Shown: positions 16,096 through 23,134 of the stretch, piece after piece | Layout: each line of letters starts with the position of its first letter | Numbering within the stretch: the stretch's first letter is position 1 | Assembly: GCA_002321335.1 (NCBI GenBank) | Contig: DCMG01000164.1 | Span: 1-23,134, forward strand | Source of the DNA: Bacteroidales bacterium UBA1628 | Lineage (GTDB): Bacteria > Bacteroidota > Bacteroidia > Bacteroidales > UBA932 | Direction of reading: 5' to 3' | DNA length: 23,134 bases | The notes under the pieces: model-generated | Seen by the model: only the letters and a program-made list of their open reading frames with translations | Databases searched by the model: none | What the model was told of the DNA's origin: nothing | Translations under genes and position numbers: made by a program

Positions 16096-18809
16096 TGCTC
16101 GGTAGACGTCTGGTATATTCATTGCTCCTTCTGCTGGTTTCGTTGGGACTTTCCGCCCAAAACACCGAGCAGAAGGACAGTCTTGTGCGTCTGCTTGGAT
16201 GTGATGAGCTTCAGCAGATCGAGGAATACGGCCAGAGTTACAGGAAGGCTCTCGGACATGCCAGATTCGAGCACAACTCCACTCTGCTGATATGCGACAC
16301 CGCCTTGTGGAACGTCAACCAGAATGTGATCAACGCCTTCGGCAATGTCCAGATCATCCAAAACAATACTGTGCTCAGCAGCGAGAGCCTTGACTACCTG
16401 ATTGATGAAAGTCTGGCTCAGTTCAGGGGGGCGTTGGTGCAGCTAAGGGACAAGGAAGGGAATACCTTGCGAACCACCGATCTGGACTATAACACCAAGG
16501 ATAGTGTGGCCGTCTTCAGGAACGGTGGCTCATTGCGCGACAAGGACGGACAGATCATCGAGAGTGATGACGGGCACTACTATTCCAAACTCAAACTGTT
16601 CAGTTTCACGAACAATGTCAATATGTACACTGACTCCATATTCGTGAAGACTGATGATCTTGATTACAACACAGGCACCAGCGTGGCCACTTTCGGGACG
16701 GGTACCAACGCATGGCGGGACAACAATATGCTGTCTTCGCAGGCCGGTTTCTACGAAAGGAATCTGGAGAAGTTCACGTTCTTCAGAGACGTGCATATTC
16801 TTACGGAAAGCCAGGAGGCATGGGCGGATACTTTGGTGTATTACCGTGTCCCGAACAATGTTGAGATGTTCGGCCACGTTGAACTGCTTGACACAACCCG
16901 CAATGTGGCGGCGGTGGCTGGCTATATGCAGTATATTGACTCTTTGTCATTCATAAAACTGACCAGAGAGCCCGCCGTGATAGCCATCAGCGAGCAGGGG
17001 GAGAAGAGAGACACTGCGTATATCGGAGCTGACACGTTGATTCTCAGGGCGATTCCAAGGTGCGATGTGGATTCGTCGGAAGTCGCCAATTCCGAAAGCC
17101 GTCTGAAGGAGATTAATGTGGACCCTGTCACCGAGTACCGCCGAAAAGCTGCCGAGGCTGCCAAAGCCGCAGCGGAGGAGGCGCGCAAGAAACTCGAAGA
17201 GGAGGATCCTAACGCCGCCGGTGCGTCCGACAAAGGAACTTCGTCTGCGGCGAAGCCGGTAGGGAATCCAGCCGGGAGTGCGGCGGGAAAACCTGTGGGG
17301 AACCGCCGTCAAAGCCTTCCCGCCCCATGGGATGATTTTTATGAATATGCCCCTCCGCTGTTCCAGTTGCCGGACACCAGTTCCCTTTCAACACCGGTCA
17401 CTGAGCCTGTCGAAGTGACACAGGATTCTCTTCTGACCAGCAACAGGATTTCCCCAAGAGACTCTCTCGCCGCCCCGACGGATTCCCTGTCCATGCCGAA
17501 AGATTCATTGAACGCCCAGACAGACTCTCTGGCTCTGGCCCCCAAGGATAGCACAAAGATTAACTTCATCTACGGCATAAAGAATGTCAAGGTTTTCCGC
17601 AGCGATATGCAAGTGGCCTGTGACTCTCTGGCCTACAATGATCTCGACTCTTTGATCAGACTCTACAAAAGCCCCATGGTCTGGAACGAGATCAAGCGCC
17701 AGTACACCGCCGACAGCATAACCGTCATTGTCAAGAACCAATCCATCGACCGGGCCAGCCTGATGTCCAACGCGTTCATCATCGTGCAGGAGGACAGCAT
17801 ATCCTACGACCAGATACGAGGCGCCGAAATGATGGCCTATTTTGACAGCACCGGCACGCTGAAGCGGTTTGACTCGATGGGCGGCGCTTCGGGAGTGTTC
17901 TTCATTGAAGAGAACGGAACCCTCGCCACTGTCAACAAGTTTGAGTCAAAGATGTTGACCGCGACGTTGAAGGACGGAAACATTCAGGATCTGAACTACT
18001 TCGACGCCGTGAAGACAGACGCCTATCCGGTAGTCCAGATGAAGAAGGACGATAAGATTCTCAAAGGGTTTGACTGGGAGCCGGACAAGCGGCCGAAAGG
18101 ACCGGAAGACATCACGTCGTTCAAGCCGAGAAAGTCGCAGAGGAAGGTTTATGAGAATATGCCTAGGGCTGAATTTGCCCAGACTGACATTTATTTCCCA
18201 GGCTACATGAACAGTGTCTATAAGATGCTGGCCCGTCAGGATTCCTTGAAGCGCGCCCGCAACGCCGAGCGCAGGAGACTGGAGGCGGAGAGGGAGGCAG
18301 AGGCTGCCGCTCTTGCAGACAGTCTCGCCGCCGCAGCGGCTGACAGCCTTTCGTTGAAGGACAGCCTCGCGCGGGCCGATAGTCTGGCCTTGAAGGACAG
18401 TCTCGGTGTTGGTCGTGATTCCTTGTCCGTACAGAAAGACAGTCTTGCTTTGAGGGACAGCCTGTCCGTTTCTGATTCATTGGCTGTCGGCAAGGCGGAT
18501 TCTTTGGCAGGCGATCCTTCCGCCATCAAGAAGGCTGAACGAGAACGCAAGAAGGCCGAGAAGGAAAAGGCCCGTCAGGACCGGATTGCCGCCAAGGAAG
18601 CCAGATGGGCGGAACTTGACGCCCGTGACGCGGCCAAGGCGAAGGCCAAAGAGGAAAAGGCTCTGAAAAAGAAACGCAAGAAGACTCTCAAGACCTTGAA
18701 GGCGATGGAGAAACGCCGTCAGAAAGAGGAACGGATTCTGGAGCGCTATAAGGCGCGATACGAAAAGCAGAAAGCCAAGAAGGAAGCGAAGTCAAGAAAT
18801 AAGGACTGA
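16095..18809 (+). CDS. OstA-like (LptA/LptD N-domain) envelope protein with DSL repeats and charged C-terminal coil
   Basis: A 904-aa secreted protein. Signal peptide MLGRRLVYSLLLLLVSLGLSAQ. Residues about 50-290 have OstA/LptA-like beta repeats (LLICDTALWNVNQNVINAFG, LDYNTKDSVAVFRNGG), with a second OstA stretch at about 495-680. Such domains bind lipopolysaccharide during transport, so a role in outer-membrane assembly is likely. Between them are Ala/Lys coils and a DSL-rich linker (about 430-490). The C-terminus has a run of DSL(A/S) units (about 716-805), then about 95 residues almost wholly of Lys, Arg, Glu and Ala. DNA 17393-17420 is a copy of the dispersed repeat, read in frame as TPVTEPVEVT. 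The start overlaps the SurA stop by 1 bp. Confidence 0.85.
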   Translation: MLGRRLVYSLLLLLVSLGLSAQNTEQKDSLVRLLGCDELQQIEEYGQSYRKALGHARFEHNSTLLICDTALWNVNQNVINAFGNVQIIQNNTVLSSESLDYLIDESLAQFRGALVQLRDKEGNTLRTTDLDYNTKDSVAVFRNGGSLRDKDGQIIESDDGHYYSKLKLFSFTNNVNMYTDSIFVKTDDLDYNTGTSVATFGTGTNAWRDNNMLSSQAGFYERNLEKFTFFRDVHILTESQEAWADTLVYYRVPNNVEMFGHVELLDTTRNVAAVAGYMQYIDSLSFIKLTREPAVIAISEQGEKRDTAYIGADTLILRAIPRCDVDSSEVANSESRLKEINVDPVTEYRRKAAEAAKAAAEEARKKLEEEDPNAAGASDKGTSSAAKPVGNPAGSAAGKPVGNRRQSLPAPWDDFYEYAPPLFQLPDTSSLSTPVTEPVEVTQDSLLTSNRISPRDSLAAPTDSLSMPKDSLNAQTDSLALAPKDSTKINFIYGIKNVKVFRSDMQVACDSLAYNDLDSLIRLYKSPMVWNEIKRQYTADSITVIVKNQSIDRASLMSNAFIIVQEDSISYDQIRGAEMMAYFDSTGTLKRFDSMGGASGVFFIEENGTLATVNKFESKMLTATLKDGNIQDLNYFDAVKTDAYPVVQMKKDDKILKGFDWEPDKRPKGPEDITSFKPRKSQRKVYENMPRAEFAQTDIYFPGYMNSVYKMLARQDSLKRARNAERRRLEAEREAEAAALADSLAAAAADSLSLKDSLARADSLALKDSLGVGRDSLSVQKDSLALRDSLSVSDSLAVGKADSLAGDPSAIKKAERERKKAEKEKARQDRIAAKEARWAELDARDAAKAKAKEEKALKKKRKKTLKTLKAMEKRRQKEERILERYKARYEKQKAKKEAKSRNKD
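17393..17420 (+). repeat. Dispersed palindromic repeat, copy 6 (inside the OstA-like gene)
   Basis: It reads ACCGGTCACTGAGCCTG then TCGAAGTGACA, the GTCAC/GTGAC version with both arms changed together, so the end pairing is kept. It is in frame within the DSL-rich linker. Confidence 0.8.
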
Positions 18810-18830
18810 CCAACTGGCCAGTCCTTTCGT
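18802..18830 (+). terminator. Terminator overlapping the OstA-like gene stop
   Basis: AGGACTG (18802-18808) pairs with CAGTCCT (18819-18825), followed by TT and a loose T-rich tail. The stop codon at 18807-18809 is within the stem. Confidence 0.55.
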
Positions 18831-18852
18831 ATTATCCTTTATGGATTTCCCG

Positions 18853-19806
18853 TTAGAGAAGTTTCTTCTTGAGAGCGTCGATCATGTCCACTGTCATCGT
18901 CTCCAAATCGTAAGACGGAGTCCACCCCCACTCCTCACGGGCGCAGGAATCATCCATCTTGTCCGGCCATGAGTCGGCGATCGCCTGACGCACAGGGTCT
19001 ACCTCGTAGCGCATCTTGAATCCAGGAATATGCTCCTGAATCTTGTGGTAGATGATCTCAGGGTCGAAGCTCATTGAAGCGATGTTGAATGAGTTGCGGT
19101 GCTTCAGCTTTGAAGGGTCCGCGTTCATGATGTCCACGGCCGCCTTCAGAGCGTCCGGCATGTACATCATGTCCATGAAAGTGCCGGCGGCTATAGGGCA
19201 GACGAACTCTTCTCCTTTCACGGCAGCATAGTAGATCTCAACCGCATAGTCAGTCGTGCCTCCGCCAGGAAGTGTGACGTTGGAAATCAATCCCGGGAAT
19301 CTTACGGAACGGGTGTCCACGCCGTATTTCGTGTGATAGTAGTCGCTCAGCAACTCGGTCGCCACCTTGGTCACGCCGTACATCGAACGTGGTCTCTGGA
19401 TGGTGTCCTGAGGAGTGTCCTGATGCGGAGTCTCAGGCCCGAAGGAGCCGATGGACGAAGGAGTGAACACAGCGACATTGTTCTCCCGGGCAATCTCAAG
19501 AATATTCATGAGCCCGTCGATCTGGATGTGCCATGCCAGCTGAGGCTTCCTTTCGGCCACGGCGGAGAGCAGGGCGGCCAGATTGTAGATCGTGTCGATG
19601 TTGTACTTCTTGACTATGCCCAGAAGCTGCTCGCCGTTGCAGACATCAGCCTCCTCGGCAGGACCGCTTTCAAGCAGGACTCCCTTTGGTTCAGCACCCT
19701 TGATGTAGCCGGCGACAACGTTGCCTTCCGGGTACATATTCCTGATTTTCATTGTCAGCTCGGAGCCGATTTGTCCGGTCGAACCTATCACTAGTACATT
19801 TTTCAT
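18853..19806 (-). CDS. tdh: L-threonine 3-dehydrogenase, SDR (GalE-like) type
   Basis: It oxidises L-threonine to 2-amino-3-ketobutyrate with NAD. The 317-aa protein is the short-chain, epimerase-like form rather than the zinc MDR enzyme of E. coli. It has the Rossmann motif GSTGQIGSE at residues 8-16, TPSSIGSFGP with the catalytic Ser/Thr region near 115-124, and Y143/K147 in YGVTK. DTRSVRFPGLIS is typical of this subfamily. The assignment is supported by kbl, the next enzyme in the pathway, divergently encoded 151 bp away. A TAAATTTG box lies at 19849-19842. Confidence 0.92.
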   Translation of the reverse strand: MKNVLVIGSTGQIGSELTMKIRNMYPEGNVVAGYIKGAEPKGVLLESGPAEEADVCNGEQLLGIVKKYNIDTIYNLAALLSAVAERKPQLAWHIQIDGLMNILEIARENNVAVFTPSSIGSFGPETPHQDTPQDTIQRPRSMYGVTKVATELLSDYYHTKYGVDTRSVRFPGLISNVTLPGGGTTDYAVEIYYAAVKGEEFVCPIAAGTFMDMMYMPDALKAAVDIMNADPSKLKHRNSFNIASMSFDPEIIYHKIQEHIPGFKMRYEVDPVRQAIADSWPDKMDDSCAREEWGWTPSYDLETMTVDMIDALKKKLL

Positions 19807-19841
19807 TGCTGTTCGCTTGTTTATTGCTAAATTAGCATCTA

Positions 19842-19849
19842 CAAATTTA
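19842..19849 (-). promoter_or_regulatory. Probable -7 box of tdh (TAAATTTG)
   Basis: Matches TAnnTTTG on the minus strand, 35 nt before the tdh ATG. The -33 element is weak or absent. Confidence 0.5.
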
Positions 19850-19911
19850 CATTATTTTCTGAGATATGGCCTTAATAATGTCAAAATCTAAACAAATTTC
19901 TCAAAAATTGA

Positions 19912-19919
19912 TATATTTG
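19912..19919 (+). promoter_or_regulatory. Probable -7 box of kbl (TATATTTG)
   Basis: A perfect TAnnTTTG match, 38 nt before the kbl ATG, in the AT-rich region shared with the tdh promoter. A joint regulator could sit between 19850 and 19911, but I see no clear operator. Confidence 0.55.
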
Positions 19920-19957
19920 TCAGTGCGAAATCGAAACGTTTTATAAAATTATCAGAT

Positions 19958-21148
19958 ATGTACGGAAAATTCCAGGAACATCTAAAGGCAGAGCTTGCCT
20001 CCATCAAGGAAGCCGGACTCTACAAGAATGAGAGAAACATCGCCTCGGCTCAGTCTGCTGAGATCACTCTTCAGGACGGCAGCAAGGCTTTGAACTTCTG
20101 CGCCAACAACTATCTTGGTCTCGCTGACTCCCCAAGGCTCATCGAGGCCGCTAAAAAGGCAATGGACGAGAGGGGATTCGGAATGTCCTCAGTACGTTTC
20201 ATTTGTGGAACTCAGGATCTGCACAAAGAGCTTGAGGCAGCAATCTCGGACTTCTTCCACACAGAAGACACGATTCTTTACGCATCTTGTTTCGATGCTA
20301 ATGGTGGAGTTTTCGAGCCGCTTCTGACTGCTGATGACGCTATCATTTCCGACTCTCTGAACCATGCCTCCATAATTGACGGCGTGCGCCTCTGCAAGGC
20401 TGTCCGTTACCGCTACGCCAACGCCGACATGGCTGACCTTGAGCGTTGTCTCCAGGAGGCTCAGGCCCAGAGATTCCGCATCATCTGCACCGACGGAGTC
20501 TTCTCGATGGACGGCAACGTCGCCCCTATGGACAAGATCTGCGAACTGGCCGAGAAATATGATGCCCTCGTGATGGTTGACGAAAGCCACTCCGCCGGAG
20601 TTGTCGGCAAGACAGGCCATGGTGTCGCGGAGCAGTTCAATTGCTACGGTCGTATAGACATATTCACCGGCACCCTCGGCAAAGCTTTCGGTGGCACCGT
20701 CGGTGGATTCACCACAGGCCGCAAAGAGATCATCGACATGCTCCGCCAGCGCTCACGCCCTTACCTCTTCTCCAACTCCCTGCCGCCGATGATCGTCGCC
20801 GCCGGCATCGAGATGTTCAAGATGCTCAAGGAAAACAACGAACTCCACGACCGTCAGCAGGAGAATGTGAACTACTTCCGTGACAAGATGTTGGCCGCCG
20901 GCTTCGACATCAAGCCGACCCAGAGCGCCATCTGTGCAGTGATGCTCTACGACGCGCCTCTTTCCCAGAAGTTCGCCGCCAAAATGGCCGAGGAAGGAAT
21001 ATTCGTGACCGGCTTCTACTATCCGGTGGTTCCGAAGGGCCAGGCCCGCATCCGTGTCCAGCTCTCAGCCGCCCACAAGCGCGAGCACCTCGACAAGGCC
21101 ATCGCCGCCTTCATCAAGGTCGGCAAGGAACTCGGCGTCATCAAATAA
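19958..21148 (+). CDS. kbl: 2-amino-3-ketobutyrate CoA ligase (glycine C-acetyltransferase)
   Basis: A PLP enzyme of the alpha-oxoamine synthase family that splits 2-amino-3-ketobutyrate with CoA into glycine and acetyl-CoA. The 396-aa protein matches E. coli Kbl in length. Landmarks are NFCANNYLGLADSP, SVRFICGTQDLHKELE, the PLP-ring motif DESHSAG and the Schiff-base K242 in GTLGKAFGG. GRKEIIDMLRQRSRPYLFSN is characteristic of Kbl rather than BioF or HemA. With tdh it completes threonine breakdown to glycine. A strong two-way terminator follows. Confidence 0.95.
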   Translation: MYGKFQEHLKAELASIKEAGLYKNERNIASAQSAEITLQDGSKALNFCANNYLGLADSPRLIEAAKKAMDERGFGMSSVRFICGTQDLHKELEAAISDFFHTEDTILYASCFDANGGVFEPLLTADDAIISDSLNHASIIDGVRLCKAVRYRYANADMADLERCLQEAQAQRFRIICTDGVFSMDGNVAPMDKICELAEKYDALVMVDESHSAGVVGKTGHGVAEQFNCYGRIDIFTGTLGKAFGGTVGGFTTGRKEIIDMLRQRSRPYLFSNSLPPMIVAAGIEMFKMLKENNELHDRQQENVNYFRDKMLAAGFDIKPTQSAICAVMLYDAPLSQKFAAKMAEEGIFVTGFYYPVVPKGQARIRVQLSAAHKREHLDKAIAAFIKVGKELGVIK

Positions 21149-21205
21149 GTGATGTGGGGAATATGAATATCCCGTGGCATTCAATTGCCTTATAATCAAG
21201 ATAGT

Positions 21206-21255
21206 AAAAGACTCTCCCTGTGGGCGAAGCCGTGTAGGGAGAGTCTTTTGTTTTA
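21206..21255. terminator. Bidirectional intrinsic terminator between kbl and pepT
   Basis: AAAAGACTCTCCCT (21206-21219) pairs perfectly over 14 bp with AGGGAGAGTCTTTT (21236-21249). The A run on the left and T run on the right let it work from both strands. It separates the convergent kbl and pepT genes. Confidence 0.93.
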
Positions 21256-21287
21256 TTGAAAATCAACTTGTTGTCTGCCACGGGTTA

Positions 21288-22508
21288 TTACTCCGCATAG
21301 AGTGAGATGATGTTGAGGATGACCTGCGAGGCCTTCTCGATGCTCTGAAGCGGCACGAACTCCATCTTGCCGTGGAAATTCAGACCGCCCGCGAATATGT
21401 TCGGGCAAGGCAAACCCTTGAAACTCAGGTTAGCCCCATCGGTGCCTCCACGGATCGGCTGGATCTTCGGCTTGATCCCGGCCATCTCCATCGCCTTCAC
21501 AGCCTTCTCCACCACATGATAGTGCGGCTCCATCTGCTCGCGCATGTTGTAGTACTGATCCTTGATGGCAGCCGTGGCCGTGCCCTCACCGTACTTCACA
21601 TTTATGAAGTCCACGCATTTCTGCATGATGGCCTTTTTGTTCTCGAACTCGGAACGGTCATGGTCACGGATGATGTACGTGACGTCAGCCTCCTCCACAG
21701 AACCATTGATGCCCACGACGTGGAAGAAACCCTCGTAACCCTCGGTGTATTCAGGCCTCTGCTGAACTGGCAGCAATCCGTTCATTTCCATTGCGATAAG
21801 TATCGCGTTCTTCATCTTGCCCTTGGCGTAGCCGGGATGCACATTCCTTCCTTGAATATGAATCTTCGCCGAAGCCGCGTTGAAATTCTCGAACTCCAGC
21901 TCCCCGATCTCACCGCCATCCATCGTGTAGGCATATTCAGCCCCGAACTTCTTGACATCGAACTTCACGACTCCGCGCCCGATTTCCTCGTCAGGAGTGA
22001 ACCCGATCTTGATCTCGCCGTGCTTAAACTCCGGATGTTCCACGATGTACTGCACCGCGTCCATGATCTCGGCAACTCCAGCCTTGTCGTCCGCCCCGAG
22101 AAGCGTTGTTCCGTCCGTGGTGATCAGCGTCTGTCCCACATAGTGAAGCATCTCAGGGAACTCCGAAGGCTTCAGCGCCAGGCCTGGAACGCCTTTTAAA
22201 GGAATATCCCCGCCATCATATTCGTTGATTATCTGAGGTTTGATGTTCGCCCCTGAAGCGTCAGGAGCCGTGTCCACGTGGGCGATGAATCCGACCGCCG
22301 GCACTTTGGCCTCGATGTTGGAAGGGATCGTCCCCATCACGTAACCATATTCATCAAGAGAGGCTTCCACTCCGAGCGCCTGAAGCTCATCGCGCAGCAT
22401 CCGGAGCAGATTCAGCTCCTTCTCCGCCGACGGCTGGCTCTCTGACTCCTCGTTCGACTGAGTGTCAATGCTGACGTACCTCAGGAACCTGTCTAAAACT
22501 TTTTCCAT
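21288..22508 (-). CDS. pepT: Peptidase T (tripeptide aminopeptidase)
   Basis: An M20B dizinc aminopeptidase that removes N-terminal residues from tripeptides in the cytoplasm. I chose ATG 22508 (MEKVLDRFLRYVSIDTQS), giving 406 aa against 408 in E. coli. A longer frame to 22577 only adds translated repeat DNA (copy 7). Zinc and catalytic motifs are H77-V-D79 (AHVDTAPDASG), LLGADDKAGVAE with the bridging Asp, TPDEEIGRG with the catalytic Glu pair, and IRGGTDGANLS. The OPT peptide transporter gene lies just upstream on the same strand, so peptide uptake and cleavage are probably linked. Confidence 0.95.
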   Translation of the reverse strand: MEKVLDRFLRYVSIDTQSNEESESQPSAEKELNLLRMLRDELQALGVEASLDEYGYVMGTIPSNIEAKVPAVGFIAHVDTAPDASGANIKPQIINEYDGGDIPLKGVPGLALKPSEFPEMLHYVGQTLITTDGTTLLGADDKAGVAEIMDAVQYIVEHPEFKHGEIKIGFTPDEEIGRGVVKFDVKKFGAEYAYTMDGGEIGELEFENFNAASAKIHIQGRNVHPGYAKGKMKNAILIAMEMNGLLPVQQRPEYTEGYEGFFHVVGINGSVEEADVTYIIRDHDRSEFENKKAIMQKCVDFINVKYGEGTATAAIKDQYYNMREQMEPHYHVVEKAVKAMEMAGIKPKIQPIRGGTDGANLSFKGLPCPNIFAGGLNFHGKMEFVPLQSIEKASQVILNIISLYAE

Positions 22509-22527
22509 TGTTATATTCTTTTTTCCA

Positions 22528-22555
22528 CGGTCGCTGAGCTTGTCGAAGCGCCCGG
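22528..22555 (+). repeat. Dispersed palindromic repeat, copy 7
   Basis: It begins CGGTCGCTGAGCTTG and ends TCGAAGCGCCCGG. It is between the OPT gene and pepT and inverted relative to copy 8, so the pair can form a hairpin with a 12-bp outer stem. Confidence 0.82.
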
Positions 22556-22578
22556 AAAGAAACCCGACGAAAGTCACT

Positions 22579-22597
22579 CCGGCAGGCTCAGCGACCG
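22579..22597 (-). repeat. Dispersed palindromic repeat, copy 8 (left half only)
   Basis: The minus strand reads CGGTCGCTGAGCCTGCCGG, lacking the TCGAAGCG half. It ends 4 bp before the OPT stop codon and pairs with copy 7. Confidence 0.75.
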
Positions 22598-22601
22598 ATT
22601 T

Positions 22602-23134
22602 TTATTCCTTAGCCCTCAAAGAAGCGATCACCGTGTAGGCGATGATTCCTATGAACGGAATGATCGCGATCGCCTCGCCGTACTGAGCGTTCCAACCGGC
22701 CATGAACCAATCCACGTTGAAGAACTTCAACAGCGCGCTCACAACTCCCATCAAAGCGCCACCGGCTATGAACCCGGAAGCGATCAGCGTACCCTTGTTC
22801 AGACGAGCCTCGTTAAGAGCCTTGTCCTTAGAACGTGTGCTGACGTACCAAGAAATCGCTCCACCCACCAACAGCGGCAGGTTAAGATCGATTGGAATGA
22901 ACATTCCAAGCGCGAATGCCAGAGCCGGAATCTTGAAGAAAGTCAGTACGATAGCCAGCACGGCTCCGATTCCGTAAAGCAGCCACGGAGCACCGCCACC
23001 ATTCATCATAGGTTGGATCACAGCCGCCATAGCATTTGCCTGAGGAGCCACAAGAGCCTGGTCACCAACGAATCCGTAGGTCTTGTTCAGCACGAGCATC
23101 ACTCCGCAGACAGTCGCTGCCGCCACGGCCACAC
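22602..23134 (-). CDS. OPT-family oligopeptide transporter, C-terminal part (runs off the window)
   Basis: Only the last ~177 residues are present; the 5' part lies beyond 23134. The fragment has about four or five hydrophobic helices. The stretch FALGMFIPIDLNLPLLVGG is the hallmark of bacterial OPT transporters (COG1297), which import oligopeptides or metal-chelating peptides using the proton gradient. A soluble loop STRSKDKALNEARLNKG follows, and the end is ASLRAKE. The gene is immediately upstream of pepT with the repeat pair in the 93-bp gap. Substrate cannot be told from this part. Confidence 0.88.
   Translation of the reverse strand, partial: VAVAAATVCGVMLVLNKTYGFVGDQALVAPQANAMAAVIQPMMNGGGAPWLLYGIGAVLAIVLTFFKIPALAFALGMFIPIDLNLPLLVGGAISWYVSTRSKDKALNEARLNKGTLIASGFIAGGALMGVVSALLKFFNVDWFMAGWNAQYGEAIAIIPFIGIIAYTVIASLRAKE

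Noticed and set aside
21372..22199. A 275-codon open frame on the plus strand, antisense to pepT
   Set aside because: It lies wholly within pepT, its translation has no recognisable domain and is rich in His/Leu/Arg as expected for the reverse strand of a GC-rich gene.
22509..22577. N-terminal extension of peptidase T by 23 residues
   Set aside because: It is translated repeat DNA (copy 7); starting at 22508 gives the family's usual length.

Overview
The window looks like a chromosomal segment from a Bacteroidota bacterium, most likely of the order Bacteroidales, with GC in the mid-50s by eye. The evidence is the 16S rRNA 3' tail, the many TAnnTTTG promoter boxes typical of the phylum, the near absence of Shine-Dalgarno sequences, and the gene content (OstA-like protein with DSL repeats, SDR-type threonine dehydrogenase, NagX-like membrane acyltransferase, OPT transporter next to peptidase T). 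Almost all of it is core housekeeping sequence. There is no prophage, CRISPR array, defence island or insertion sequence.

Layout. 1-354: the end of a 16S rRNA gene, tRNA-Ile(GAT) and tRNA-Ala(TGC), then an intrinsic terminator with no 23S or 5S gene following. 355-502: a gene-free stretch with repeats. 503-1865 (minus): rsmE and a TsaC/YrdC gene. 1911-3565 (plus): a membrane acyltransferase and a YfcE-like phosphoesterase. 3678-3866: a tiny lipoprotein with paired cysteines. 4104-5465: radA behind a structured leader. 5654-5944: a small protein of unknown function. 6077-8103: asd and galE, convergent with overlapping stop codons. 8252-10888: a PBP4-type D-Ala-D-Ala carboxypeptidase converging on an SH3/NlpC-P60 hydrolase, both cell-wall enzymes. 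11170-12246: a YhcC-like radical SAM protein with repeat DNA inside its reading frame. 12365-18809: guaB, a SurA-like lipoprotein, a two-domain parvulin chaperone and an OstA-like protein, packed as an apparent operon; the last three suit outer-membrane biogenesis. 18853-21148: divergent tdh and kbl, which together convert threonine to glycine and acetyl-CoA. 21288-23134 (minus): pepT, preceded by the C-terminal part of an OPT oligopeptide transporter that runs off the window; uptake and cleavage of peptides fit together.

No obvious new multi-gene system is present. The most interesting signals are at DNA level: (1) the hexamer GAATAT/ATATTC occurs about 70 times by hand count, roughly ten times what base composition predicts, in several reading frames and also between genes; (2) a dispersed palindromic repeat of about 25-30 bp (GGTCGCTGAGCCTG...TCGAAGCG) lies between genes and also in frame inside two protein-coding genes; (3) the 16S-Ile-Ala unit ends in a terminator without 23S; (4) rsmE and the acyltransferase start back to back, each 4-5 nt after a promoter box, which predicts leaderless mRNAs.
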